From CANKJK01 sp040081715 (GTDB lineage: Bacteria; Acidobacteriota; Vicinamibacteria; Vicinamibacterales; UBA2999): DNA of 64,000 bases. Within the stretch, counting starts at the first letter, position 1; each line of letters starts with the position of its first letter. The stretch lies in the NCBI GenBank assembly GCA_040081715.1, contig JBEBFY010000004.1, positions 62,001-126,000 on the forward strand. Direction: 5' to 3'. Below, piece by piece: positions 41,536 to 50,171 of this stretch. The notes below the pieces were generated by a model. That model was not told the origin of the DNA. It did not search any database and saw nothing but the letters and a program-made list of their open reading frames with translations. Both the position numbers and the translations under genes were made by a program.

Positions 41536-42273
41536 TCACTCCGCCGATCCACGCCCCGGGCCGCTCGGAGGGTGGTAGCGTCGCGCCAGCCTGGCAGGGT
41601 CCGCGCCCAGGAAATAGAGGCACACCAGGCACGCGTTCCGGGCGCTCCGCCGGAACCAGCCGTCACGCCGCCAACGGCGGGCGGAGGTGACCAGCGGCAG
41701 GGGAGACCGGCGCACCGGGCCCTGCCGCACCAGCCGCCGTACGAACTCCACGTCCTCCATCAGGGGCATGTCCCGGAAGCCGCCCATGGCCGTGAACACG
41801 TCGCGCCGCACGAAGAATCCCTGGTCACCGTAGGGCAGCGAGAAGAGCGCCACGCGCCCGGCGACCAGCCGTTCGATCACGCGTGCCTGCCAGGCGCGGT
41901 CGTCGAGCGCGAAGCGGAACCATCCGCCGACGTGGCTGGCAGCATCGCCGTCCGCCCCGCTGCCGGTGATGGCAGCGAGCCAGCCCTGCGGCAGGCGGGA
42001 GTCGGCGTGAAGGAAGAGGAGCCAGTGCCCCGTGCCTGCTGCCGCGCCGGCGTTCATCTGGCCGCCACGGCCGGCCGGCGCCCGCACCAGGCGCACATCG
42101 GGGCGCGTCGCGCAGACGGCATCCACGGCTGGGTCCGCACCGCCATCCACCACGATGACCTCACAGTCAGGGACCGGGGGGAGTGTGTGCAACAGACGCG
42201 CAAGGGCTGGCCCGTCATTGAGCACGGGGATGACGATAGCGACCCCGGGTGAGCCCTCAGGCACGGTGGGCAT
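41536..42273 (-). CDS. TIGR04283-type glycosyltransferase (family 2)
   Basis: A 245-residue GT-A fold glycosyltransferase: VAIVIPVLNDGPALARLLHT, CEVIVVDGGADP, RGGQMNAGAAAGTGHWLLFL, HADSRLPQGW and LPYGDQGFFVRRDVF. This matches the small GT2 class often listed as TIGR04283. A likely partner of type TIGR04282 lies at 43828. Its last codons (PGRGSAE) run into the IS3-family element: the stop TGA (41538-41536) belongs to the IS terminal repeat, so the native C-terminus may be slightly altered. It is divergent from msrP. Confidence 0.82.
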   Translation of the reverse strand: MPTVPEGSPGVAIVIPVLNDGPALARLLHTLPPVPDCEVIVVDGGADPAVDAVCATRPDVRLVRAPAGRGGQMNAGAAAGTGHWLLFLHADSRLPQGWLAAITGSGADGDAASHVGGWFRFALDDRAWQARVIERLVAGRVALFSLPYGDQGFFVRRDVFTAMGGFRDMPLMEDVEFVRRLVRQGPVRRSPLPLVTSARRWRRDGWFRRSARNACLVCLYFLGADPARLARRYHPPSGPGRGSAE

Positions 42274-42298
42274 TCAGGCCGGCAGCCCTGCCGTTGTT

Positions 42299-42307
42299 TG
42301 GCATAAT
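42299..42307 (+). promoter_or_regulatory. Extended -10 promoter upstream of msrP
   Basis: TGG then CATAAT (42302-42307) forms an extended -10 only 10 nt before ATG 42318. No Shine-Dalgarno is visible between, so translation may start on a nearly leaderless mRNA. Confidence 0.3.
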
Positions 42308-42317
42308 GGCGGTCGTT

Positions 42318-43274
42318 ATGCTGATCCGCAAGCCGAACGACATTCCCTATTCGGACGTGACGCCCAGGTCCATCTGGGTTCGCCGCCGTGAATTCATCAA
42401 GTTAGCCACCGGGGCGGTCGCTGGCGTCGGAGCAGGGCTTGTCCTGCCTGAGATGGACACCTTCGCGCAGACCGGCCAGAAGTTGCCGGGCGTGAAGCCC
42501 AGCCCGCTCAGCACCACGGGCGAGAAGCTCAATTCCTACAAGGACATCACCACCTACAACAACTACTACGAGTTCGGCACCGACAAGGCCGACCCCGCGG
42601 AGTATGCCAAGAAGTTCCAGACCAACCCGTGGACGCTGACCATCGACGGGGAAGTGGCGAAGAAGACGGTGCTCAGCTACGACGACCTCTTCAAGGTCGC
42701 CCCGCTCGAAGAGCGTGTCTACCGGATGCGGTGCGTCGAGGCATGGTCCGTGGTGGTGCCGTGGGTGGGGATTTCGCTCGCGGCGATCCTCAAGCAGGTT
42801 GAGCCGACGCCCAAGGCGAAGTACGTGGCGTTTGAGACGATCTACGACCGCAGCTCGATGATGACGCAGCGCGAAATCGGCATCCCCCTGCCGTACGTGG
42901 ATGGCCTCCGGCTCGATGAAGCGCTGCACCCGCTTACGATCCTGGCGGTGGGGCTCTACGGCGAGAAGCTGCCGAACCAGAACGGCGCACCCATCCGGCT
43001 TGTAGTGCCGTGGAAGTACGGCTTCAAGGGCGTCAAGTCGATCGTCCGGATCAAGCTGACGGAAAAGGAGCCGCCGTCCACCTGGAATATCACCAACGCG
43101 CGTGAGTACGGGTTCTACTCCAACGTGAACCCGCAGGTGGATCACCCGCGGTGGACCCAGGCGACCGAGCGCCGGCTGGGCGAGTTGTTGCGGCGCAAGA
43201 CGCTGCCCTTCAACGGCTACGCGGACCAGGTGAGTTCTCTCTACAGTGGAATGGACCTCCGGAAGTTCTATTGA
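42318..43274 (+). CDS. msrP: MsrP, molybdopterin-dependent protein-methionine-sulfoxide reductase
   Basis: A 318-residue periplasmic enzyme that repairs oxidised methionine in envelope proteins. It carries a Tat signal (RRREFIKLATGAVAGVGAGL) and the sulfite-oxidase fold with molybdenum-ligand Cys139 in YRMRCVEAWSVVVPW. Other family marks are NNYYEFGTDKADPAEYA and VPWKYGFKGVKSIVRI. ATG 42318 is chosen over upstream codons that lack a signal peptide. The msrQ start overlaps its stop by 4 bp (TTGA), as in the standard msrPQ operon. Electrons come from MsrQ. Confidence 0.95.
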   Translation: MLIRKPNDIPYSDVTPRSIWVRRREFIKLATGAVAGVGAGLVLPEMDTFAQTGQKLPGVKPSPLSTTGEKLNSYKDITTYNNYYEFGTDKADPAEYAKKFQTNPWTLTIDGEVAKKTVLSYDDLFKVAPLEERVYRMRCVEAWSVVVPWVGISLAAILKQVEPTPKAKYVAFETIYDRSSMMTQREIGIPLPYVDGLRLDEALHPLTILAVGLYGEKLPNQNGAPIRLVVPWKYGFKGVKSIVRIKLTEKEPPSTWNITNAREYGFYSNVNPQVDHPRWTQATERRLGELLRRKTLPFNGYADQVSSLYSGMDLRKFY

Positions 43275-43867
43275 TCGGCGCGCTCAAGAGCCTGGTGTGG
43301 GTGGCCGCCCTCGTGCCGGCCGCCAGGCTCACCTACCTCATCCTCACGGGCGGTGACCTCACCCCCAACCCGATCGAGTACATCACGCACCAGACGGGGT
43401 GGTACGCGCTGCTCCTGCTGGTGCTGTCGCTGGCGATCACGCCCCTTCGAAAGCTGACGCGCTGGTCCGCGGCGCACCGGTTCCGGCGGCTGCTTGGGCT
43501 CTTCAGCTTCTTCTACGCCATCCTGCACTTCGCCACCTGGTTCGTGTTCGACAAGTTCTTCGACGTGGTGGAGATGGGAAAGGACGTCGTGAAGCGTCCC
43601 TACATCACGGTTGGGATGACCGCCCTGATGATGCTGATCCCGCTCGCGGTTACGTCGACGGCCGGATGGATCCGCCGTCTTGGCGGGCAACGGTGGGCGC
43701 GCCTGCACCGGCTCGCCTACGCGGCGGCGATCGCCGGGGTCCTGCACTTCTGGTGGCTGGTGAAGTCCGACATCCGTGAGCCGGCGGCCTTCGGCGCGGC
43801 TGTGGCCATTCTGCTGGGTGTGCGTGCGTGGTGGACCTTTCAGCCCAGACCATCGTTGCGCTCCTGA
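43271..43867 (+). CDS. msrQ: MsrQ, heme-binding membrane subunit
   Basis: A 198-residue inner-membrane heme protein that passes electrons from the quinone pool to MsrP. TTG 43271 overlaps the msrP stop (TTGA); the same frame extends further upstream but only within msrP. Six hydrophobic helices carry conserved histidines (ITHQTGWYALLLLV, AILHFATWFVF, LHRLAYAAAIAGVLHFWWLV). The 3' end overlaps the next gene by 40 bp. Confidence 0.9.
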   Translation: MIGALKSLVWVAALVPAARLTYLILTGGDLTPNPIEYITHQTGWYALLLLVLSLAITPLRKLTRWSAAHRFRRLLGLFSFFYAILHFATWFVFDKFFDVVEMGKDVVKRPYITVGMTALMMLIPLAVTSTAGWIRRLGGQRWARLHRLAYAAAIAGVLHFWWLVKSDIREPAAFGAAVAILLGVRAWWTFQPRPSLRS

Positions 43868-44505
43868 CGCGGGCGCCCTCGGCCGGGGGCAAGACGCGCC
43901 TGTTCCAGGAGTTGGACCGTGCCTGCGATCCGGATCTGCTCCTGGCCCTTCTGCTCGACACGCTCGAGGCCGCCACGATCACCGGCCTGCCCGTGGTGGT
44001 GTTCTGCGAGCCGCCGGAGGCGTGCGACGGCCTGCGCGCGCAACTGCCCCCGGGCGTCCGCGTGGAACCCCAGGCTGTGGGTGACCTCGGTGCGCGGATG
44101 GGCGCGGCCTTCGACGCGTTGATGGCGGAGGGCGCCGGTCGCGTCCTGTTGATCGGGTCCGATCTGCCCACCCTGTCGCCGGACCTTCTGCGCGAGGCAG
44201 ATGCGGCGATCTCCACGGGCGCGGCTGATGTGGTCCTCGGCCCATCCATGGACGGCGGATACGCGCTCATCGGGGCACGCCAGACGCCGTGGCCGCTGTT
44301 TCGGGACATCACATGGAGCCGGCCGGACGTGCTCGAGCGGACGCTCAATGCGGCCACCCGGGTCGGCCTCAGGGCCGCGGTGCTGCCGGCCACGCAGGAC
44401 GTCGATACGCTGGCGGATCTGCGCGCCGTCTGCAGCGGGGAGGGGGCGGCCCGTACGCGGGCGTCTTCAGGAATGCTGCCAAGGCCGGGTACAGTGACGG
44501 GGTGA
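43828..44505 (+). CDS. TIGR04282 / DUF2064 nucleotidyltransferase-like protein
   Basis: A 225-residue protein of the GT-A/nucleotidyltransferase type: IVALLTRAPSAGGKTRLFQE near the N-terminus, RVLLIGSDLPTLSPDLLREA and VVLGPSMDGGYALIGAR. This is DUF2064 (TIGR04282), usually encoded near TIGR04283-type glycosyltransferases, one of which lies at 41536. It may make an activated sugar for that enzyme, which is inference. It overlaps msrQ by 40 bp and is overlapped by prfC (GTGA at 44502-44505). Confidence 0.82.
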   Translation: MVDLSAQTIVALLTRAPSAGGKTRLFQELDRACDPDLLLALLLDTLEAATITGLPVVVFCEPPEACDGLRAQLPPGVRVEPQAVGDLGARMGAAFDALMAEGAGRVLLIGSDLPTLSPDLLREADAAISTGAADVVLGPSMDGGYALIGARQTPWPLFRDITWSRPDVLERTLNAATRVGLRAAVLPATQDVDTLADLRAVCSGEGAARTRASSGMLPRPGTVTG

Positions 44506-46142
44506 GTTCCGTGCCCGAGTCCATCCAGAACGCACCCGTTCGTCCCGCATCGTTGAGCCTGGCCGAGATCGAGCGGGAGGTGGCCAAGCGACGCACCTTC
44601 GCAATCATCTCGCACCCGGATGCCGGCAAAACAACCCTGACGGAAAAGCTCCTGCTCTATGCCGGCGCGATCGAGCTGGCGGGCGCCGTCCGTGGACGGA
44701 ACACCCGCCGCCATGCCACATCCGACTGGATGGAAATGGAGCAGCAGCGCGGGATCTCCATCACGTCCGCGGCACTCGAGTTCGAACTGAAGGGCCGGCG
44801 GATGTCGCTCATCGATACGCCCGGGCACAACGACTTCAGCGAGGACACCTACCGGGCCCTCATTGCCGCCGACGGCGTCGTGATGGTCATCGACGCGGCC
44901 AATGGCGTCGAGCCCCAGACGCGGAAGCTCTTCGAGGTCTGCCGGCGCCACCGGCTGCCGATTCTCACCTTCGTCAATAAGCTCGACCGGCCGTCCAAGG
45001 ATCCGCTGGAACTGGTCGACGACCTTGAGCAGACGCTGGGCATCTCCGCGGCGCCGGTGAACTGGCCGATCGGCAGTGCGGATCGCTTTCGGGGCGTCTA
45101 CGACCTTCGGAGCAGCACGCTGCTGCGCTACGAGCGGGAGGCGCAGGGGCAGTACCGGGCGCCCGTCGAGCTGTCGTCGCTGGACGACCCGGACGCGCGG
45201 GAGATGATCGGCGACACGCTCTACGCCCACTTCCGCGAGTCGCTCGACGTGGTCCGCGAGGTGGGTGCCAGCTTCGATCTCGCGGAATACCGCGCGGGCC
45301 GCCAGACACCCATGTTCTTCGGCAGCGCGCTGACCAACTTCGGCATCGAACCGTTTCTTGATGCGCTGGCCGAGTTCTCGCCTCCGCCCCAGCCCCATCT
45401 GAGCGACACGGACGTGGTGGACCCGACCGATGAGCGGTTCACCGGGTTCGTCTTCAAGATTCAGGCGAACATGGACCCGCGTCATCGGGACCGCGTCGCA
45501 TTTGTCCGTGTCTGCTCGGGGCGGTTCACCAAGGACATGACACTGGCTAACAGCCGGCTGGGGAAGACCCTCCGGGCCTCGCGTGCCTACCGGTTCTTCG
45601 GCCGGGACCGCGAGACGATCGAAGTAGCCTACGCGGGGGACATCATCGGCCTGGTGAACCCGGGACAGTTCGCGATCGGCGACACGCTGCATGAAGGTCC
45701 GCCGCTGCGCTTTCCCGATCTGCCGCGCTTTCCCGCGGAGCACTTCGGCCGCGTGCGCCTGAAGGGCACCAACTACAAGCAGTTCGACGACGGGCTGAAG
45801 CAGCTCGAGGAAGAAGGGCTCATGCAGCTCTTCTACCTGTCGGAAGGGCGGCGCGCACCGGTCCTCGGCGTGGTCGGCGCGCTGCAGTACGACGTCATTG
45901 CCAGCCGTCTGGCCAATGAGTACGGCGTCCATGCCGTGATTGAGCCGGCCGGATATGCCGCGGCTCGGTGGCTGGGTGACGGGACAAGCCACACACCGGG
46001 TGGCTCAAATGTGATGGCGGCCGACCGCCACGATCGGCCGGTCATTCTGTTCGAATCGGAGTGGGCGCTTCGGTACTTCGAGCGCCACCATCCGGAGGTC
46101 GTGCTGCTGGCGGAATCGCCTCCGGTGGTGCAGGCCGGCTAG
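44502..46142 (+). CDS. prfC: Peptide chain release factor 3
   Basis: A 546-residue translational GTPase that recycles RF1/RF2 after peptide release. Motifs are G1 HPDAGKTTLTEKLLL, switch II IDTPGHNDFSEDTYR, and G4 NKLDR (TFVNKLDRPSKDPLELVD). The domain-2 and RF3-specific domain-3 regions are complete (GRVRLKGTNYKQFDDGLKQL, VGALQYDVIASRLANEYG). GTG 44502 is chosen because it overlaps the upstream stop by 4 bp and gives a natural N-terminus (SLAEIEREVAKRRTFAIISH). It is convergent with cecR and overlaps it by 4 bp. Confidence 0.93.
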   Translation: MSSVPESIQNAPVRPASLSLAEIEREVAKRRTFAIISHPDAGKTTLTEKLLLYAGAIELAGAVRGRNTRRHATSDWMEMEQQRGISITSAALEFELKGRRMSLIDTPGHNDFSEDTYRALIAADGVVMVIDAANGVEPQTRKLFEVCRRHRLPILTFVNKLDRPSKDPLELVDDLEQTLGISAAPVNWPIGSADRFRGVYDLRSSTLLRYEREAQGQYRAPVELSSLDDPDAREMIGDTLYAHFRESLDVVREVGASFDLAEYRAGRQTPMFFGSALTNFGIEPFLDALAEFSPPPQPHLSDTDVVDPTDERFTGFVFKIQANMDPRHRDRVAFVRVCSGRFTKDMTLANSRLGKTLRASRAYRFFGRDRETIEVAYAGDIIGLVNPGQFAIGDTLHEGPPLRFPDLPRFPAEHFGRVRLKGTNYKQFDDGLKQLEEEGLMQLFYLSEGRRAPVLGVVGALQYDVIASRLANEYGVHAVIEPAGYAAARWLGDGTSHTPGGSNVMAADRHDRPVILFESEWALRYFERHHPEVVLLAESPPVVQAG

Positions 46143-46855
46143 ACCGCCGGCGCCGCGCGCTTCGGCCGCCGGGCCCGAGGCGGTCGTGCCGGCTCGGCAG
46201 CCAGCAGCTTGACGATGTACTTCCGTGCCGTCATCCGGATGAACGCCAGCTCCTTCGGGCCGAACCGCTTCCAGCCCATCAGCTTCAGCGCACCGCGCTG
46301 ATTGGTCCGGAACACGGAAATCTGGCCGAAGATCATCGTGGTCAGCAGGCGGACTTCCGGGTCAGTCGGCTTGCGGCCGATGATGCGCCCCGCCAGTCCG
46401 AAGACGGTGTCGAAGAAGGGCCGCACGGAGCTGAAGATCAGCTCGAAGGCGCCGGTGCCCGTGGGTTCCATCTGTTCCCGGACCACGAACTGTCGCCACC
46501 CTTCGGGCATCCCGCCCGACAGCCCGATGCCGGCGAACTCGTCGAAGATCGCGCACACGCACTCCACCAGGTCCTGATGTGAGGCGGCAGGCTCCCTCAC
46601 CAGCGCCTTGCCTCTGTCGAGCACGGCCGTGCTCCGGTCCCGGATCGTCCGGGCGATGTGTTCCGCGCACGCGCAGTAGAGCTGGTCCTTGCTGCCGAAG
46701 TGGTAGTGGATAGACACGAGGTTCGTGCCCGCGCGCTCGACGACGCGGCGTGTGCGGGCCTTGGCGAGGCCCTCTTCGCCGAAGGTCTCGATGGCGGCGG
46801 CGATCACGCGGTCGCGCGTCATGGCGCCGCGGCGCTGCTTGGGGAGGTGTGACAT
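46139..46855 (-). CDS. cecR: CecR-type TetR-family transcriptional regulator
   Basis: A 238-residue TetR/AcrR regulator. The helix-turn-helix lies in MTRDRVIAAAIETFGEEGLA and TRRVVERAGTNLVSIHYHFG. The C-terminal part (VRLLTTMIFGQISVFRTNQR) belongs to the CecR/YbiH (DUF1956) class. In E. coli CecR represses ybhGFSR; here the same cluster is encoded divergently. ATG 46855 is chosen because a TATAAT (46877-46872) sits just upstream and excludes the ATG at 46873. A palindrome at 46974-47006 is the likely operator. Confidence 0.85.
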   Translation of the reverse strand: MSHLPKQRRGAMTRDRVIAAAIETFGEEGLAKARTRRVVERAGTNLVSIHYHFGSKDQLYCACAEHIARTIRDRSTAVLDRGKALVREPAASHQDLVECVCAIFDEFAGIGLSGGMPEGWRQFVVREQMEPTGTGAFELIFSSVRPFFDTVFGLAGRIIGRKPTDPEVRLLTTMIFGQISVFRTNQRGALKLMGWKRFGPKELAFIRMTARKYIVKLLAAEPARPPRARRPKRAAPAV

Positions 46856-46871
46856 CTGGCTAGGAGCCCGC

Positions 46872-46877
46872 ATTATA
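46872..46877 (-). promoter_or_regulatory. -10 box of the cecR promoter
   Basis: A perfect TATAAT on the minus strand, 16 nt before the cecR start. The -35 is weak. It lies in the AT-rich divergent region 46880-47020 and rules out the upstream ATG as a start. Confidence 0.5.
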
Positions 46878-46973
46878 CGGGCGATCGGACCTGAATGAAT
46901 CAGCCGACTTAAGAAAGCGGCAGCAATATTCACAGATGAACAGGTCGACACATTCTGATCGATTTCGTTTTAT

Positions 46974-47006
46974 GAATCATCTGACTCATAATGAGTCTTC
47001 AGATTC
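46974..47006. promoter_or_regulatory. Palindromic operator, probable CecR binding site
   Basis: The core GACTCAT (46983-46989) and ATGAGTC (46991-46997) are perfect inverted repeats around one A. Outer arms GAATC (46974-46978) and GATTC (47002-47006) extend the symmetry to 33 bp. It lies between cecR and the efflux operon, just before the membrane-fusion gene, in an AT-rich stretch unlike the rest of the window. Confidence 0.65.
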
Positions 47007-47022
47007 TGGAGCATCTCCTTCT

Positions 47023-48240
47023 ATGAGCAGCGATACAGCACAGACCCCAACAGGCGCATCGCGCCGTCCCAAGCCCGTTCTTCTCCTGATCGCCGTGGTG
47101 GTGCTGGTGGCGGCGGGGGGCACCGCGTGGCGGATGCGGTCCGCTTCGGTTGTCCCGACCAGCGTCGTGAGCCTGAGCGGACGACTGGAGGGCGACGACT
47201 CCGCCGTGGCGTCTCGCACGTCCGGCCGCATCGTGCGGATTGCGGTCAGGGAAGGTGACGCGGTGAAGGCCGGCGACACCATTGCCGTGCTGGACGATGA
47301 CCAGATTGCGGCCCGCGCGGATCAGGCCCGTGCGGCGCTGACGCAGGCCGAAGCGCGGTCCAGCGTGGCGCGCCAGCAGATCGCGGTGCTGGAACAACAG
47401 CTCCGGCAGGTGCAGCTTCAGACCGAACAGTCGAGAGTGGACGCCGACGGCCGGGTCCGTCAGTCGGAGGCCGATCTGGCGGCGGCGGAGGCCCAGCTCG
47501 TCCGCGAGCAGGCCGCGCTGCAGATCGCCCAGTTCGACCGGGAGGCCTACGCCACCCTCGCCAAGTCGGGCGCCGTGTCCGAGCGCCAGGGCAGGCAGGC
47601 CGCATCAACGGCGGATCAGCAGGCCGCAGCGGTGACGGCTGCGGTGAAGCGCGTGGAAGCGGCCCGGGGCGGACACGCGGCGGCCCGGGCGATGCTGACC
47701 AACCCTGATATCCGGATGGCCCAGGGCGCGGGCATCACGGGGCAGATCGCCCAGCAGCGGGCGGAGATTGCCAGCAGCGTGGCGCAGACCGAGCAGGCGC
47801 GGGCGCGGCTGGCGGAGGCCGAGGCGGCCCGGAAGGACCTGACCGTGCTGGCACCGTTTGACGGCACGGTCGTGACGCGGAGCGCGGAGCCTGGTGAAAT
47901 CGTGGCGCCTGGCACGCCGATTGTGACCATCGTGGACCTCAAGCAGATGTTCCTGCGCGGCTTCGTGCCCGAGGGACGCATCGGCGAAGTGAAGGCCGGG
48001 CAGGCGGCCCGTGTCTATCTGGATTCGAAGCCCACCGAGCCGGTGGAGGCGGTGGTGACGCGCATCGACCCCGAGGCCACGTTCACGCCGGAGAACACCT
48101 ACTTCCGCGAGGATCGCGTGAGGCAGGTGGTGGGCGTGAAGGTCCAGCTCAAGGGGGCCTTCGGGTTCGCCAAGCCGGGCATGCCCGCCGATGGAGAAAT
48201 TCTGGTGGGCGCGGCCTGGCCTGCGAGTTCGCACCGGTGA
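47023..48240 (+). CDS. ybhG: HlyD/YbhG-type membrane fusion protein
   Basis: A 405-residue periplasmic adaptor. ATG 47023 (after GGAG) is chosen; upstream in-frame codons from 46936 would span the operator. One membrane anchor (PVLLLIAVVVLVAAGGTAWR) precedes a barrel-sandwich half (SGRIVRIAVREGDAVKAGDT), a long coiled coil (residues about 90-220) and the second half (LTVLAPFDGTVVTRSAEPGE). It links the inner-membrane ABC exporter to an outer-membrane channel. The ATPase gene overlaps by 4 bp (GTGA). Confidence 0.88.
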   Translation: MSSDTAQTPTGASRRPKPVLLLIAVVVLVAAGGTAWRMRSASVVPTSVVSLSGRLEGDDSAVASRTSGRIVRIAVREGDAVKAGDTIAVLDDDQIAARADQARAALTQAEARSSVARQQIAVLEQQLRQVQLQTEQSRVDADGRVRQSEADLAAAEAQLVREQAALQIAQFDREAYATLAKSGAVSERQGRQAASTADQQAAAVTAAVKRVEAARGGHAAARAMLTNPDIRMAQGAGITGQIAQQRAEIASSVAQTEQARARLAEAEAARKDLTVLAPFDGTVVTRSAEPGEIVAPGTPIVTIVDLKQMFLRGFVPEGRIGEVKAGQAARVYLDSKPTEPVEAVVTRIDPEATFTPENTYFREDRVRQVVGVKVQLKGAFGFAKPGMPADGEILVGAAWPASSHR

Positions 48241-50171
48241 AGCCGGTTCCCGCCATTCGCGTTGATGGCCTCGTCAAGCGCTACGGCGCGGTGGAGGCCG
48301 TGCGCGGGATCAGTGTCGACATCGCTGAGGGCGAGATCTTCGGGCTGATCGGCCCGGACGGTGCCGGCAAGACCACCACCTTTCAGGTACTGGCAGGCGT
48401 GATGGAGGCCACCGGGGGCAGGGCCGAAGTGTTTGGCCAGCCTGCCCGGGAGGCCCGCGCGCACACGGGCTATCTGACGCAGACCTTCAGCCTGTATCCC
48501 GACCTGACCGTCATCGAGAACATCCGGTATCTGGGCGACCTGCGGGGCACGCCCCGTGAGGAAGTCGAACGGCGCGGGATGAAGTACCTGCGGATGTTCG
48601 ACATGCACCGCTTCACCGACCGCCGGGCCGGCCAGTTGAGCGGCGGCATGAAGCAGAAACTGGCCCTGGCCTGTGCGCTGGTTCCCGAACCACGCGTGCT
48701 GCTGCTTGACGAGCCGACCACGGGCGTGGACCCGGTGTCGCGCCGGGAGTTCTGGGACACGCTGGCGCACCTGTCGGTGGATGGGCTGACCATTCTGGTG
48801 GCCACCCCGTACCTGGACGAGGCGGAGCGGTGCCATCGCGTGGCACTGATGTATGCCGGCGCCATCCAGCGGATCGGTACGCCCGCCTCCCTGCGCGATC
48901 GGCTGAGCGCGGTGCGGCTGGAGGTGCGGACGACGGACCTCGGTCCGGCGGAGCAGATCCTCTACGAGGCGGACCGCAACCACGCCAACATCGTGGACGT
49001 GCAGCGCTTTGGCGACCGGCTGGACGTCCTCGTCCACGACCGGGTATCTGGCGAGGCCGTCATCCGCGAGCGGCTGAGGCTGGCAGGGCTGCCGGTCACC
49101 GAAATCCGGCAGGACACGCCCACGCTCGAGAACGCCTTCGTGGCCGAACTCCGCGCGCTGGGCGGCGTGGTGGAGCACCCGACCTTTCCGGGACTTCACG
49201 ACCACTCGGACATCCTCGGCCAGGTGGCCATCGGCGCCGAGCAGATCACCAAGTCCTTCGGGACGTTCCGGGCCGTGCACGACGTGTCGCTCACGGTGAA
49301 GTACGGCGAGGTCTACGGCCTGCTGGGAGCCAATGGCGCGGGCAAGACCACCACGATCAAGATGCTCTGCGGGTTGCTCGATGCCACCAGCGGCCGCGCG
49401 GAACTGGCCGGTGCCCGCAGGAACCTGCGCGCACCCGCGGTGCGTCGCCAGATTGGCTACATGTCCCAGAAGTTCTCGCTCTACGAGGACATGACGGTGG
49501 CCGAGAACCTGGCGTTTTTCGGCGGCGTCTACGGCGTCCCTGAAGAGGAGCGGGCAGCGAAGGTGGACTGGGTCCTCCGCTTCGCTAACCTGGAACGGGA
49601 GAGCGGCCGCATCGTGGGGAGCCTGCCGGGGGGATGGAAGCAGCGCGTGGCCTTTGGCGCGTCCATCATGCACGAGCCCACGGTGCTCTTTCTGGATGAG
49701 CCCACGTCGGGTGTGGACCCGCTGGCGCGCCGCTCCTTCTGGAGTCTCATCAACCGCCTGTCAGACGCCGGCACCGCCATCCTCGTCACGACCCACTATC
49801 TGGAAGAGGCCGAACAGTGCAACCGCCTCGGCATGATGGTGGCGGGGGAACTGGTGGCGGAGGGGACGCCCTCGGAGATCAAGGCGGCGCAGGGCGGGAC
49901 GCTGGTGGAACTGCACGTCAACAAGCCCCAGGCCGCGGCGGACCACCTCAAGACGGTGATGGACCGGTGGCGCGTGTCGCTGTTCGGCGACCGGCTGCAC
50001 GTGATCAGCGATCTGTCGATCGAGCCGGCCACCTCCTACCTGCGAGAGCACCTGACGGGGCAGGGGCTCGTGATTGACTCGCTGCGCGAGTCACGCTTTT
50101 CGCTCGAGGACGTCTTCATCAGCATCGTGGAGCAGGCCCGCGTGCAGGGGAAGGTGGCGGTGGACGCATGA
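48237..50171 (+). CDS. ybhF: ABC transporter ATPase with two nucleotide-binding domains (YbhF-like)
   Basis: A 644-residue protein with two fused ATPase domains. The first has Walker A GPDGAGKTT, signature LSGGMKQK and Walker B VLLLDEPTTGVD. The second has GANGAGKTT, LPGGWKQR (a weaker signature) and VLFLDEPTSGVD. This tandem form is that of E. coli YbhF, which powers the YbhS/YbhR permeases. GTG 48237 overlaps the previous stop, and the next gene overlaps its end (ATGA). The degenerate second signature suggests the two sites are not equal. Confidence 0.9.
   Translation: MKPVPAIRVDGLVKRYGAVEAVRGISVDIAEGEIFGLIGPDGAGKTTTFQVLAGVMEATGGRAEVFGQPAREARAHTGYLTQTFSLYPDLTVIENIRYLGDLRGTPREEVERRGMKYLRMFDMHRFTDRRAGQLSGGMKQKLALACALVPEPRVLLLDEPTTGVDPVSRREFWDTLAHLSVDGLTILVATPYLDEAERCHRVALMYAGAIQRIGTPASLRDRLSAVRLEVRTTDLGPAEQILYEADRNHANIVDVQRFGDRLDVLVHDRVSGEAVIRERLRLAGLPVTEIRQDTPTLENAFVAELRALGGVVEHPTFPGLHDHSDILGQVAIGAEQITKSFGTFRAVHDVSLTVKYGEVYGLLGANGAGKTTTIKMLCGLLDATSGRAELAGARRNLRAPAVRRQIGYMSQKFSLYEDMTVAENLAFFGGVYGVPEEERAAKVDWVLRFANLERESGRIVGSLPGGWKQRVAFGASIMHEPTVLFLDEPTSGVDPLARRSFWSLINRLSDAGTAILVTTHYLEEAEQCNRLGMMVAGELVAEGTPSEIKAAQGGTLVELHVNKPQAAADHLKTVMDRWRVSLFGDRLHVISDLSIEPATSYLREHLTGQGLVIDSLRESRFSLEDVFISIVEQARVQGKVAVDA

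Larger units (their letters stand above)
40418..41541 (-). mobile_element. Defective IS3-family (IS407-type) insertion sequence
   Basis: The element is bounded by inverted repeats GAGTGACGT (40418-40426) and ACGTCACTC (41533-41541), with weaker similarity inside. It carries orfA and a damaged orfB on the minus strand. No clear target-site duplication is seen next to the ends. Its right end supplies the stop codon of the neighbouring glycosyltransferase gene. It can no longer make transposase unless helped in trans. Confidence 0.8.

Noticed and set aside
46936..47022. Upstream start of ybhG at 46936
   Set aside because: It would place coding sequence across the operator and promoter; ATG 47023 has a GGAG.
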